A stretch of DNA of 64,000 nucleotides from Acidobacteriota bacterium (GTDB taxonomy: Bacteria; Acidobacteriota; Terriglobia; Terriglobales; Acidobacteriaceae), in contig JAFDVQ010000009.1 of the NCBI GenBank assembly GCA_018268915.1, forward strand, positions 1 to 64,000, read 5' to 3'. Shown in pieces: positions 51,753-61,057 of the stretch (position 1 is its first letter; every line of letters starts with the position of its first letter). The position numbers and the translations under genes were made by a program. Under the pieces are notes generated by a model. The model made no database searches and was not told the DNA's origin. It was given only the letters and a program-made list of their open reading frames with translations.

Positions 51753-53795
51753 ATGAACCGGGTTCTTTCGGCAGCCATCGTAGCCTCAGGAGCACTTGTG
51801 GCAACTTCGTCCTTTGCGCAGCAGCCGGCCATCATAGACCGGGCTGCTTTCTTCGGCGAGATTCAGATCGCCGGCGCGCAGATCTCGCCCGACGGCCAGT
51901 ACATCTCGTTCTTGAAGCCATACAAAGGCACGCGCAACATCTGGGTGAAGAAGGCTGTCGAACCCTTCAGCGCCGCGCGGCCCATGAGTCATGAGGCGAC
52001 GCGACCAGTGCGTGGATACTTCTGGAGCCGAGACTCGAAGTACCTGCTCTACTCGCAGGACGCGGGCGGCGATGAGAATTTCAACGTGTATGCCATCGAC
52101 CCCACGCAGGCAGCCGATCCTGCGACGGGAACCCCGGCCACCCGCGCCCTGACCAGCTACAAGGGCGTGCGAACCATGATTTACGCGGCCCCAAAGGCGA
52201 AGCCCGATTCGCTTTACATTGGCCTCAACGACCGCGACCCGAAGTGGCACGACCTGTATGAGCTCTCAATTTCCAGTGGCGAAAAGAAACTGGTAAAGCA
52301 GAATACGGAACAGATTGCCGGCTGGGATTTCGATAATGCCGGAACGCTTCGAATTGCGGAGCGCACCAACAAGGCTGGAGACACCGAGATCTTGCGAGTT
52401 GAGCCGGACGGCTTCAAGCTGATCTACAGCTGCACGGTTCTCGAGTCCTGCGGCGTGGCGGGTTTTGACTCTGAGAATAAGCAGGTCTATCTCGTTACAA
52501 ACAAGGGCGAGGTCGACCTCACCGAGATCCAGACGATGGATCCAGCAACGGGTTCGACGAAAAAGTACGAGAGCGATCCCGAAAACCGTGTCGATTCAGA
52601 GGGCCTTTTGCAATCGGAAGTGGACTATCGCGTCCTCTTCACGCGGTATGAAGACGATCGCTCGCGGCTCTACTTCAAAGACAAGGGCTTCGAGAGCGAG
52701 TACAAGTGGCTGCAGTCGAAATTACCAAACAAAGAAATCAATTTTGGCGCTCGATCGAAAGACGAAAACATCTGGATCGTGAATGCAAACAGCGATACAG
52801 AACCGGGCGAGACGTACGTTTGGAATCGGAAGGCGAAAAAGCTTGATCTGCAGTTCCGAATTCGTGAAGAACTGCCACGCGATGCTCTTTCAGAGCGCAA
52901 GCCATATCGGTACAAGTCATCCGACGGCCTTGAGATCCCGGCCTATCTCACGCTGCCGAAGGGCCTGCCTGCAAAGAATCTGCCTCTCGTGGTGTTTCCG
53001 CATGGCGGTCCGTGGGGCCGGGATACCTGGGGATACGACACCTTCGCGCAATTCTTCGCAAATCGCGGATACGCAGTTCTGCAGCCTAACTTCCGCGCGT
53101 CAACGGGATATGGAAAGAAATTCCTCAACGCCGGAAACGGCGAGTGGGGCCGCAAGATGCAGGATGACCTGACCTGGGGCGTGAAGGCTCTGATCGCGGA
53201 CGGTACTGTCGATGCGAAAAAGGTCGCCATCGCGGGCGGTTCATACGGTGGATATGCAACGCTTGCAGGCGTAGCCTTTACCCCCGATGTGTATGCGGCA
53301 GCAGTAGCAATCGTCGCGCCGTCGAACTTGATCACTCTTCTAGATGCCATTCCGCCCTACTGGGAAGCCGGGCGAAAGCAAATGTATACGCGCATGGCTG
53401 ATCCCACCACTCCTGAAGGCAAGGCGCTGCTAATGGCGGAGTCGCCGTTGACCAAGGCAAAGGACATTGTGACTCCGCTGATGGTGGTGCAGGGGAAGAA
53501 CGATCCGCGTGTGAATATTCGCGAGAGCAACCAGATCGTTGCTGCGGTTCGCGACAACGGCAAACCGGTCGAGTACCTGGTCGCTCCTGATGAAGGACAC
53601 GGATTCGCACGCCCCATCAACAATCTCGCGATGGTCACGGCGATCGAGGAATTCCTCCCGAAATATCTGGGCGGGCGCAACCAGAAAGATGTTCCCACGG
53701 ACGTCGAAGCAAAACTGAAGGAGCTGATCGTCGACCCGAAAACTGTAAGCGGAGATGTGCAGCTGAAAGGGGCGCTGGCGCCCGACGCGAAATAA
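51753..53795 (+). CDS. S9-family prolyl oligopeptidase-like peptidase
   Basis: A 680-residue exported peptidase. ATG 51753 has GGAGG 5 nt upstream and gives a signal peptide (cleavage after SSFAQ). A seven-bladed beta-propeller (about 30-390) leads to the alpha/beta hydrolase domain with the triad Ser497 (GGSYGGYA), Asp584 (KNDPRVN) and His616 (EGHGF). It follows the YiaK-like gene by 89 bp, with a short CCCGC/GCGGG hairpin between. With the tricorn-like enzyme it suggests periplasmic peptide breakdown. A frame that opens at 51639 is not the real start. Confidence 0.93.
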   Translation: MNRVLSAAIVASGALVATSSFAQQPAIIDRAAFFGEIQIAGAQISPDGQYISFLKPYKGTRNIWVKKAVEPFSAARPMSHEATRPVRGYFWSRDSKYLLYSQDAGGDENFNVYAIDPTQAADPATGTPATRALTSYKGVRTMIYAAPKAKPDSLYIGLNDRDPKWHDLYELSISSGEKKLVKQNTEQIAGWDFDNAGTLRIAERTNKAGDTEILRVEPDGFKLIYSCTVLESCGVAGFDSENKQVYLVTNKGEVDLTEIQTMDPATGSTKKYESDPENRVDSEGLLQSEVDYRVLFTRYEDDRSRLYFKDKGFESEYKWLQSKLPNKEINFGARSKDENIWIVNANSDTEPGETYVWNRKAKKLDLQFRIREELPRDALSERKPYRYKSSDGLEIPAYLTLPKGLPAKNLPLVVFPHGGPWGRDTWGYDTFAQFFANRGYAVLQPNFRASTGYGKKFLNAGNGEWGRKMQDDLTWGVKALIADGTVDAKKVAIAGGSYGGYATLAGVAFTPDVYAAAVAIVAPSNLITLLDAIPPYWEAGRKQMYTRMADPTTPEGKALLMAESPLTKAKDIVTPLMVVQGKNDPRVNIRESNQIVAAVRDNGKPVEYLVAPDEGHGFARPINNLAMVTAIEEFLPKYLGGRNQKDVPTDVEAKLKELIVDPKTVSGDVQLKGALAPDAK

Positions 53796-53797
53796 CT

Positions 53798-54382
53798 CTA
53801 CTTGACCGGCCGCGAACCTGCGATGAGGACATCAACAAGTCGTCTTGCGCTTTGCTTCCAGTCAGGTCCGACTTGGACGTAGGCCATGCCGATCAGAGCC
53901 CGCATCAGATCAAAGGCATCGACGTCCTTGCGCATCTCCCCGCTCTTTACCGCGCGCCTGACCAGGAGCTCGACTACTTCCTGAACCTGGCCGCGAGATC
54001 CCTCATACAAGCGGCCGGGACCTCCGACGATCGAATTCAGCGCCGGCGCGATGATCAGCTTTGCGGCAATGTGGTCGACAAACATCAGCATCCACGCGCG
54101 AAGCGCGTCTAATGGCGGCTTCTCTTCCGCGAGTCTTCGCCCTGCAGCCGCGATCTTCTCGACCTCACTCTTGTAAACAGCTTCGATCAGATCATCCCTG
54201 TTCGGAAAGTGGCGATAGAGTGTGCCGGCACCAACTTCGGCCTGCTTTGCGATCTCGTCAAGGCTCGCATCCGCCCCGTTTCGCGTAAAAGCCTCCTTCG
54301 CAACCTCCAGAATGCGCTCACGATTGCGGGCAGCGTCGGTTCTGGGTTTTCGAGGCCCCGCTTTCGAATACTTTTTTGGCAT
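53798..54382 (-). CDS. TetR-family regulator
   Basis: A 194-residue repressor. A basic N-terminus is followed by the TetR helix-turn-helix (about 20-65: RERILEVAKEAFTRNGADAS, then QAEVGAGTLYRHFPNRDDL), and a helical ligand-binding domain similar to TetR_C_33. It is divergent from the aldo/keto reductase gene, 137 bp away, with two matched palindromes in between (see next entry), so it very probably controls that operon and itself. Ligand unknown. It converges on the S9 peptidase gene with only 2 bp between stops. Confidence 0.9.
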   Translation of the reverse strand: MPKKYSKAGPRKPRTDAARNRERILEVAKEAFTRNGADASLDEIAKQAEVGAGTLYRHFPNRDDLIEAVYKSEVEKIAAAGRRLAEEKPPLDALRAWMLMFVDHIAAKLIIAPALNSIVGGPGRLYEGSRGQVQEVVELLVRRAVKSGEMRKDVDAFDLMRALIGMAYVQVGPDWKQSARRLVDVLIAGSRPVK

Positions 54383-54397
54383 CTAAAAAAATCCTGC

Positions 54398-54444
54398 AAC
54401 CGGAGAGAACCTCCGGTTATCTACTCTTTCGGAGACACTCTCCG
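54398..54444. promoter_or_regulatory. Paired TetR operator-like palindromes
   Basis: Site 1 is AACCGGAG-AGAAC-CTCCGGTT (54398-54418) and site 2 is CGGAGA-CAC-TCTCCG (54430-54444). Both share CGGAGA-N4-CTCCG and begin 29 bp apart (54401 and 54430), about three helical turns. Two sites of one pattern between a TetR gene and its divergent partner strongly suggest operators for the adjacent regulator. Confidence 0.7.
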
Positions 54445-54519
54445 TTTTAGTGACCGACGCGGCTAAGAGTCAAGTTGAACCCGCGGCGAGCGATCCAATA
54501 CGAATCCCGAGGTATCAAT

Positions 54520-55434
54520 ATGCCACAAAAACAATCGTCAAACGCCTTCACTTTTGCCGGCACCTCATTGAGCGTGAATCGGATGGGCTATGGCGCCATG
54601 CAGTTGGCAGGGCGAGAGGGCAACAAACTGGTTTGGGGTCCCCCGCGCGACGTTGATGCAGCCATTGCAGTGCTGCGAGAGGTAATCGCCAGCGGCGTGA
54701 ACCATATAGACACGTCCGACTTTTATGGCCCTCACATTACGAACCAGATCATCCGAAAAGCGCTTGCGCCTTATCCAAAAAGCCTAGTGATCGTCACCAA
54801 AGTTGGAGCACGGCGTGGCGACGACGGATCTTGGATCCCGGATACTTCCCGCGAAGGTCTGACTTCGGCAATTCACGATAATCTGCGAAATCTGGGTCTC
54901 GATGCTTTGGACATAGTGAATCTGAGGCTGACATTCGACATTTATAAGCCGTCCGATGGTTCGATCGAAGAGCCACTCTCCGTGCTCGCGGAACTCCAGC
55001 AGAAGGGCCTGATCCGTCACATCGGGTTGAGCAATGCCACACCCAGGCAAGTCGATGACGCACGGCGAATCGTTCCCATTGTTTGCGTTCAGAATCAATA
55101 CAACCTCGCACATCGGGAAGACGACGCCTTCGTCGATGCATTGAACCAGGACGGGATTGCATATGTGCCCTTCTTTCCGCTGGGCGGCTTCAGTCCCTTA
55201 CAGTCGGAGGCGTTGTCCCAGGCGGCATCCCGGCTCAAAGCAACTCCCATGCAGCTGGCGTTGGCGTGGCTTCTGCACCGATCACCCAACGTACTGGTAA
55301 TTCCCGGCACATCCTCGGTGGAACATCTTCGCGAAAACTTGAAGGCTGCCGCATTGCAGATCCCTACCGAGGTACTGGCGGAACTGAACGCAATCACTAG
55401 TAAGGAGCCGACAGCACCCTCGTCTGGCCACTGA
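54520..55434 (+). CDS. Aldo/keto reductase
   Basis: A 304-residue NADPH-dependent reductase with the TIM-barrel pattern. Catalytic residues D65, Y69 and K94 are in place (HIDTSDFYG and VTKVG). The usual barrel histidine is replaced: the strand reads IVNLRLTF where many relatives have xxH, as in the YdbC-like branch. ATG 54520 has GAGG 7 nt upstream; the frame opens earlier at 54475. It is the first gene of an operon controlled by the adjacent TetR. It likely handles a reactive aldehyde or ketone; substrate unknown. Confidence 0.88.
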   Translation: MPQKQSSNAFTFAGTSLSVNRMGYGAMQLAGREGNKLVWGPPRDVDAAIAVLREVIASGVNHIDTSDFYGPHITNQIIRKALAPYPKSLVIVTKVGARRGDDGSWIPDTSREGLTSAIHDNLRNLGLDALDIVNLRLTFDIYKPSDGSIEEPLSVLAELQQKGLIRHIGLSNATPRQVDDARRIVPIVCVQNQYNLAHREDDAFVDALNQDGIAYVPFFPLGGFSPLQSEALSQAASRLKATPMQLALAWLLHRSPNVLVIPGTSSVEHLRENLKAAALQIPTEVLAELNAITSKEPTAPSSGH

Positions 55435-55482
55435 TCCCTAAGTTCATCTCAACTTCACTCAATTCAGACTTGGAGAGTTCAT

Positions 55483-56367
55483 ATGCGTGTTTTCATAACA
55501 GGGTCGACAGGTTTCATCGGTTCAGCGCTTGTAAAGGATCTGATTGGCGCAGGCCATAGCGTGCTTGGCCTCACTCGCAGCGAGGAGGGTGCACAGGAGC
55601 TGGCCGCTTCCGGCGCCGAGGTGCATCGTGGCAGTCTGGAAGATCTAAACAGTCTCCGCAGCGGGGCCGCCGCGGCTGACGCTGTGATCCACACAGCATT
55701 CAATCATGACTTTTCGAGGTTCAAGCAGAACTGTGAAGAGGACCAGCGAGCCATCGAAACGTTAGGCGAAGTGTTGGTAGGATCCGACAAGCCGCTGATT
55801 GTCACCAGCGGTGTTGCCCTGATTGCCAAAGGGCGCGCGGCGACAGAGGATGATCCGCCGGCACCAATCTCGCCAGCCTTTCCACGAGCGTCGGAACATG
55901 CCGCGGCCGCATTGGAGAAACAGGGAGTGAGAACGATAGTCATCCGTCTGCCCCAAGTCCACGATACTCAAAAGCAGGGCCTCGTCTCGTTCTCCATCCA
56001 GATCGCCCGCGAGAAAGGCTTCGCTGCTTACATCGGCGATGGGGAAAACCGCTGGGCAGCAGGCCCTCGGCTGGACGCTGCGAGACTATATCGGCTTGCA
56101 CTGGAGAAGGGCCGTTCCGGAGCTCGTTATCACGCCGTCGCAGAAGAAGGTGTACGGGCCAAAGACATCGCCGAAGCCATCGGGCGCGGTCTTAAAATAC
56201 CCGTCAAATCCATCTCGCAGGAAGAAGCTGCTGCGTATTTCGGGTTTCTTGCCGGATTTGCGAGCTTGGACATCACGGCCTCCAGCGAGAAGACGCGCAA
56301 CGACCTGGGTTGGAATCCATCAGGTCCGACCTTGCTCGAAGACCTTCAGAACATGAGGTACCTATAG
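55483..56367 (+). CDS. NAD-dependent epimerase-like SDR protein
   Basis: A 294-residue extended short-chain dehydrogenase-like protein. The dinucleotide motif GSTGFIG (7-13) is intact, and the substrate-binding half has RYHAVAEEGVRAKDIAEAIGR and GWNPSG. The usual catalytic YxxxK is missing; the equivalent part reads PRASEHAAAALEK, as in a known subgroup whose chemistry is uncertain. It follows the aldo/keto reductase by 48 bp and is probably in the same TetR-controlled unit. Confidence 0.85.
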   Translation: MRVFITGSTGFIGSALVKDLIGAGHSVLGLTRSEEGAQELAASGAEVHRGSLEDLNSLRSGAAAADAVIHTAFNHDFSRFKQNCEEDQRAIETLGEVLVGSDKPLIVTSGVALIAKGRAATEDDPPAPISPAFPRASEHAAAALEKQGVRTIVIRLPQVHDTQKQGLVSFSIQIAREKGFAAYIGDGENRWAAGPRLDAARLYRLALEKGRSGARYHAVAEEGVRAKDIAEAIGRGLKIPVKSISQEEAAAYFGFLAGFASLDITASSEKTRNDLGWNPSGPTLLEDLQNMRYL

Positions 56368-56396
56368 ATCGACTGTGCAACGGACGATTGCATTCA

Positions 56397-56419
56397 GGTC
56401 GCCGGAGTCATCGGCGACC
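56397..56419 (+). terminator. Terminator in the convergent gap
   Basis: Perfect 8-bp stem GGTCGCCG (56397-56404) with CGGCGACC (56412-56419), 7-nt loop, then GATTATTTT on the plus strand. It lies between the epimerase-like and YceI genes and ends 2 bp before the YceI stop; it would serve the plus-strand operon. Confidence 0.7.
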
Positions 56420-56421
56420 GA

Positions 56422-56985
56422 TTATTTTGCAATCGTGCCTTTGAGATTGACATCGACTGCGACGTCATTCTCCGCCTTCCAAAATAGAAAGCTTGGGTTC
56501 TTCAACCCCCATTGAACGTAAGGCACCACAAAATGAATCTTGGCCGTGGCACTGGCGGATTCCAGATGGATCTGCATGGGAACAGTGATCTCGTGAGGTG
56601 TTCCAAGCAGAGTAAAAGTTCCGCTCACCTGAATCGATGAATCACCGGAAGGTGCTAAAGTGCCTGCATACGATTTCGGCGCAAAAGAAATAGTGTTGTA
56701 CCGTTCAACCTCGAGGATGTCCTTGTACATCTTCTTATCCCGGCTGTGATTGCCTGTCTTGCCGCTCGCTGCCAGTACCACGATTGATCCCGAGAGATTT
56801 GAAGCGCCTGGATTGAATTTGATCGATCCGGCCTGCAGGCCGAAGGTCCCGTTAACAAGCTCATGTGTTGTCTTGAGCGAGATCTTGACCTCGCTGGCGT
56901 TGGTATCGACGACAAACGTCTGGTATTGAGCGAACAGCGAAGGAGCGGATATGACTGCCAGTACAAGAAGGATGCAACGTTTCAT
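56422..56985 (-). CDS. YceI-family periplasmic protein
   Basis: A 187-residue lipocalin-like protein. ATG 56985 has GGAGAAG 7 nt upstream and opens a signal peptide (cleavage near SLFAQ). The YceI fold is recognisable: FVVDTNASEVKISLKTTHELVNGTFG, NLSGSIVVLAAS, then a GNHSRDKKMYKDILEVERYNTI block. Family members bind long polyprenoid or fatty ligands in the periplasm. Longer frames to 57045 add a non-coding-looking extension. Monocistronic by position. Confidence 0.9.
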   Translation of the reverse strand: MKRCILLVLAVISAPSLFAQYQTFVVDTNASEVKISLKTTHELVNGTFGLQAGSIKFNPGASNLSGSIVVLAASGKTGNHSRDKKMYKDILEVERYNTISFAPKSYAGTLAPSGDSSIQVSGTFTLLGTPHEITVPMQIHLESASATAKIHFVVPYVQWGLKNPSFLFWKAENDVAVDVNLKGTIAK

Positions 56986-57120
56986 TTTCAGACTTCTCCG
57001 GTGTGCCGCAGCTTGATTGTTTTTCGAAGCGCCCACCGGTCTCACAGAAGGCGCGGATAGATCGAGACCCGGATGATACTGAAAGAGGCAGAGATCTCAA
57101 AGACTGAGATCGGTTGGATA

Positions 57121-58275
57121 TTATCTTGCGATTGCATGTGAAGTAACGGCCGCTGGCTGCGAGATGCGAGTAAGGGCTGCAGTCACCCGCATTACGCCTG
57201 GCCATACTCTCAGGCAGAACGGCAGCACCGCCCGTGCGAAAGAATTGTTCAAACCATCAGCAGCGATCCGGGCGAGCAGCATCTGGTTCAGGAGCGCAGA
57301 TCGCAGTTTGGCTTGGAAGAGCTGTGCTGGCTCTCCAGCAAGATAGGCGGTGGCGGCGCAACGCGCGGTGTGCAATGCGATCGATATGCCATCACCGGTG
57401 AAGGATGGAATAACGGCCGCCTGATCTCCGATGCAGTAGAGGCCTTCTTCTGTCACGCTGCGCATGAAACCGTACGGGATATGGGTGACAGCAACAGGCT
57501 TGCAAAGCAACTCTTCCGCTTCGGCAAGCCTCATCGCCAGATGCGGGCAATCGTGCTGCATCTTCGCAAGAAAGTTCTCCCAGCGAAAGCCTGCTTTCGC
57601 AAGAAATCGCTGTTGAACCACGCAGCAAAGGTTCGCAATTCCTCCCTGAACCGGCTGAAGGCCACCGTAGCCTCCGGGGTAAAGCATCAGCTCAGATGCG
57701 TTCGCGAGTTCAGCTGCCTGGTCAGGAGCCAGCCGAAAATATGTTTTGAACGCAATCCACCGCTCAGGATCTTTCGGCCGCGCATGGCCTCGAACGTCGT
57801 GCTTACCAGTGGCAAGAAAAACGGCGGGGGCTTCCCGAGTCTCACCGTCGTCAAGCGTGGCTAGCCATGTGTCGCCCTGGCGCCTCAGAGACTGAACACT
57901 ACGACCTTGTTCGATGCAAACTCCCGCGTCGACAGCTCGTGCAATCAGAGCCGCGTCCAACGTTTTTCTCGTGAGTGAAGCCGCAGGAAACGGCAACGGT
58001 GCCTCTGCAGCGCGCCGCGCCGCCGCAAGCCTCACGCAATGGATCGGGGCAGCGCCTAGATCGGCAACGTTGATGCCCAGCAGATCCAGATCCTCGAGCG
58101 CCTCACCACTGAGGAACTCGCCGCACACCTTGTGTCGCGGCGTAGGTTCTCGCTCGATGAGCGTAACGCTTCGCCCTTTGCGAGCGAGTGAGATTGCGAC
58201 AGCGCAACCTGCCACTCCACCACCAAGAATGAGTACTTCGTCTTTCAATGCGGTCCAGTCCAGATTAGACGACAA
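57121..58275 (-). CDS. FAD-dependent oxidoreductase, geranylgeranyl-reductase-like
   Basis: A 384-residue flavoprotein. The FAD-binding GGGVAGCA (18-25) near the N-terminus, KVCGEFLSGEAL (49-60), and GDQAAVIPSFTGDG near 287 form the usual three-part FAD fold. The CGEF stretch is typical of the geranylgeranyl reductase/halogenase-like subgroup found with polyketide and quinone enzymes. It lies 16 bp from the DUF2306 gene on the same strand, which precedes it. Substrate unknown; no polyketide synthase is nearby. Confidence 0.85.
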   Translation of the reverse strand: MSSNLDWTALKDEVLILGGGVAGCAVAISLARKGRSVTLIEREPTPRHKVCGEFLSGEALEDLDLLGINVADLGAAPIHCVRLAAARRAAEAPLPFPAASLTRKTLDAALIARAVDAGVCIEQGRSVQSLRRQGDTWLATLDDGETREAPAVFLATGKHDVRGHARPKDPERWIAFKTYFRLAPDQAAELANASELMLYPGGYGGLQPVQGGIANLCCVVQQRFLAKAGFRWENFLAKMQHDCPHLAMRLAEAEELLCKPVAVTHIPYGFMRSVTEEGLYCIGDQAAVIPSFTGDGISIALHTARCAATAYLAGEPAQLFQAKLRSALLNQMLLARIAADGLNNSFARAVLPFCLRVWPGVMRVTAALTRISQPAAVTSHAIAR

Positions 58276-58291
58276 GGCTGACTTTCTGTAA

Positions 58292-58927
58292 TCACTCGCG
58301 CCGGGTGGTTAACTCGTGCCAGTCGATGCCGAGATCTACGAGAAGAAGAGAAGCCAACGTAAAGGCAATGACACCGACAGCCGCAAGGGAGTCGCCAAGA
58401 TGGCTCCAGTAGCGCGGCCAGAGGTTGAGGACACGGCTGGAGACAAAGGTAAATGTAACAGCATAAGAGCGAGCCATCCATTGCCGATGTTGCGTGATTT
58501 GGCGATTGCGAGCGGCAACTAGGGCGGCAACTGTGCAGATAATCCAGACTCCTGCCTGCATTGAGGTGCCCGGTAGGCCTGGCCGGCCGGAGGCGAGAGC
58601 AACTCCAGTGAGGGCACCAACAAAGACAGACACGACATAGAGGCGCCCGATGATCCGATGTAATTGCAGATGGCGTTCACGCAATCGCGGCCAGAACTGA
58701 GCAGGCCCTGCCAACAAAGCAATGGTGCCGCTCAGAGCATGGGGAATGAGAAGATGACGGTCCGCTATCACCTGCAGGCGATAAGCGTGGTACATAGGGT
58801 AGTCCGTTGCAAGCAGAACTTCCGAAGTAACGAAAACAAACGCCGCCGTGAGACCTAGCATGGCCCAGAGAATCAGATAAAATCTAGGTCGCCCGGTCGC
58901 GGGCGAAAGAACTGAGGTAGATGCCAT
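58292..58927 (-). CDS. DUF2306 membrane protein
   Basis: A 211-residue polytopic protein with about six hydrophobic segments. Histidines at conserved positions, LLIPHALSGTIALLAGPAQFW, LQLHRIIGRLYV and HRQWMARSYAV, are typical of DUF2306, a family resembling membrane heme-binding cytochromes. Function is unknown. ATG 58927 was taken as the start. The gene precedes the FAD oxidoreductase gene by 16 bp on the same strand, so the two may be cotranscribed and act in one redox step, which is inference. Confidence 0.8.
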   Translation of the reverse strand: MASTSVLSPATGRPRFYLILWAMLGLTAAFVFVTSEVLLATDYPMYHAYRLQVIADRHLLIPHALSGTIALLAGPAQFWPRLRERHLQLHRIIGRLYVVSVFVGALTGVALASGRPGLPGTSMQAGVWIICTVAALVAARNRQITQHRQWMARSYAVTFTFVSSRVLNLWPRYWSHLGDSLAAVGVIAFTLASLLLVDLGIDWHELTTRRE

Positions 58928-59002
58928 TGTGCCTCAATTTATAGACGAGATAGATGAGAAGACGTTGGGGTCCCGGCGCGCAACCCTTCCCTTTCCTGTG
59001 CG

Positions 59003-59845
59003 TTAACGAAGCCCGTTCTCCTTTGCTTTGCCAAGGCGCATATAGACGCCAACCATGGGTCCATACACATTGATTCCGAAATCCTCGTATCGCGGTTCTG
59101 ACAGGTAGAAGTTAGAGACGTGCATGTACGTCACTCCTGCAGAGACGCCATACCGCGGGCTAAGGTTGTAGCGCGCGCCGCTGCCCACCATGAGAGTGAA
59201 GGTCATGTCCTGACCCTGTGCGTAGTACACCCCTCGAGGACCTTTGGCGTTGATGTTGCCGATTCCGCCGCGACCTTCGACATAGGGGACAATGCGTGAT
59301 CGTGGCGGAATGAAGTTGCGACGAATGCCATAGTCAAATGCAAAATATCGGGTTTCTGCTCCACGTGGTATCGCCGTGTATGAGCCGCTGAAAGAGAAAT
59401 CTGTGTTGCCTCGAAATATTTTCCATCCCCATATGTTGTCGAGTTGCCAGCGAACGGATGCGATGTTCGGCACGAGTGTGTAGTGCAGAGGCCACTCGTT
59501 GTATCGACTGCCCACGAGGAAGTCAAAGACGAATGGGATATTGTTTGGCAGCCAGCCCGTTTCAATCGATTTTTCCAGTTTGTTCTTGTAATAGATATTG
59601 CGATTGAAATCGGCTCGTTGCCTAATCCCGACTGGACGGATGGTGGCACTTGCGAATTCTCTCTTGTCTGCATCTGAATCACCCACTTCGAGAAGGTGTG
59701 ATTCCCTGCTGAGTGTGGCTCCATCTTTCCGATGGCTGGCGACGTCTGGTGATGAAGTAGATTCTTGCCTTTGGCTCAAGGCGGAAGTGGAGCTAAAGAC
59801 CATGGACGGGATGAGACTGCACCACAAGAGCACTGCTGTCCGCAT
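59003..59845 (-). CDS. PagL-like lipid A 3-O-deacylase
   Basis: A 280-residue outer-membrane enzyme of the acyloxyacyl hydrolase/PagL family. ATG 59845 follows TTG 59854 in the same frame; the signal peptide ends near ALSQ. After a polar region come beta strands of an eight-stranded barrel; the catalytic pair is visible in YMHVSNFY (His242, Ser244), with the acidic partner likely in EDFGINVYGP just after. It would trim acyl chains from lipid A, changing outer-membrane charge and immune recognition. A long N-terminal extension (about 25-80) is less usual. No clear operon partner. Confidence 0.8.
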   Translation of the reverse strand: MRTAVLLWCSLIPSMVFSSTSALSQRQESTSSPDVASHRKDGATLSRESHLLEVGDSDADKREFASATIRPVGIRQRADFNRNIYYKNKLEKSIETGWLPNNIPFVFDFLVGSRYNEWPLHYTLVPNIASVRWQLDNIWGWKIFRGNTDFSFSGSYTAIPRGAETRYFAFDYGIRRNFIPPRSRIVPYVEGRGGIGNINAKGPRGVYYAQGQDMTFTLMVGSGARYNLSPRYGVSAGVTYMHVSNFYLSEPRYEDFGINVYGPMVGVYMRLGKAKENGLR

Positions 59846-60053
59846 TGAAAGCAACCGAAAGCACGGTTATACAAACCGAAAACGGCTTGGATGTCGCGGA
59901 ACTCTGGATGGTTGGAAGGGAGTGGCAGAAGCGTGGTGAACCGGGCGTAGTCAGGTCGCTTGCGCCTGCTCATGAAGCTCTATTTGTCGACACCGTGAAG
60001 AGATCCCCAGGGAAGAATTGGCTGCACTGTGTTGATCGAACAGGGCTCCTCCG

Positions 60054-60821
60054 CTAGAACCCCATGATGTTGTAGCCGCAGTCGACGTACAGCGTCTCGC
60101 CCGTCACCGCACTCGACAGGTCGCTGGCGAGGAAGAGAGCTACTCCTCCCACTTCAAGCTGATCGACATTGCGCTTGAGTGGAGCGCGATCAGCGGCCAT
60201 CTTCAGCATGTCGCCCAACGCGCCGATACCGCGCGCCGCAAGCGTCTTGATAGGTCCGGCTGAAATGGCGTTGACGCGAATGTTCTTAGGACCCAATCCC
60301 GCAGCAAGGTATCGAACAGAAGATTCAAGTGACGCCTTAGCCAGCGCCATCACGTTGTAGTTCGGCACGACCTTCTCGGCAGCGAAGTACGTGAGCGTCA
60401 TGATGCTGCCGCCCTCGGTCATCAGGGGCGCAGCTGCTCGGCAGACAGCAATGAGCGAGTAGACACTGACATCATGCGCGATGCGGAAGCCCTCGCGGCT
60501 GGTGTTGATGAAGTCGCCCTTTAGATCTTCAGCGGGCGCAAAGGCCACAGCGTGCACGAGTACATCGAGCTTTCCATACTTCTCCTTAAGCGTGGAGAAA
60601 AGCGCAGCAATCTCGCTGTCGACCGAGACATCGCATTGGAAGCCGCTGGCGCCAGGAAGGTCCTTGATCAACTCCTCAGCTTCGATGCGCATGCGCTCGT
60701 TCTGGTAGCAAATAGCCAGGGTGGCTCCGGCTGCAGAGAGCTTCTGGGCGATGCCCCAGGCGATGGAACGCTTGTTGGCCAGCCCGAAGACAACAGCCGT
60801 TTTGCCCGACAGATTGATCAT
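60054..60821 (-). CDS. fabI: Enoyl-ACP reductase FabI
   Basis: A 255-residue short-chain reductase catalysing the last step of fatty acid elongation. The FabI pattern is complete: GLANKRSIAWGIA for the cofactor, catalytic Tyr155 and Lys162 (YNVMALAK, the Y-x6-K motif), Tyr145, and LSSAVTGETLYVDCG near the C-terminus. Length is normal. The gene stands alone between the PagL-like and GT87 genes. The Tyr146-Tyr156-Lys163 arrangement of E. coli is shifted by one residue here. Confidence 0.95.
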   Translation of the reverse strand: MINLSGKTAVVFGLANKRSIAWGIAQKLSAAGATLAICYQNERMRIEAEELIKDLPGASGFQCDVSVDSEIAALFSTLKEKYGKLDVLVHAVAFAPAEDLKGDFINTSREGFRIAHDVSVYSLIAVCRAAAPLMTEGGSIMTLTYFAAEKVVPNYNVMALAKASLESSVRYLAAGLGPKNIRVNAISAGPIKTLAARGIGALGDMLKMAADRAPLKRNVDQLEVGGVALFLASDLSSAVTGETLYVDCGYNIMGF

Positions 60822-61057
60822 GCTTTTCCGGTTCCTCCGCGGCTCGCCGCAATTATCCGACCGCTTGCTGAAGCCGAAGTTCAGGATATCAGAGCGGTTT
60901 TCAGCATTTCGTCAGAGTGAGAATGCATATTTCTTTAGCGAACGATCTATGGCTTCTCCATACTTTGGTGTCAGTAAACGATGGCGTGAAGGATAGAATG
61001 CCAACAAGCTAGCAGATCTCACATACCCTCAGCGTCTCCACCAAGAGGAATTCAGCC

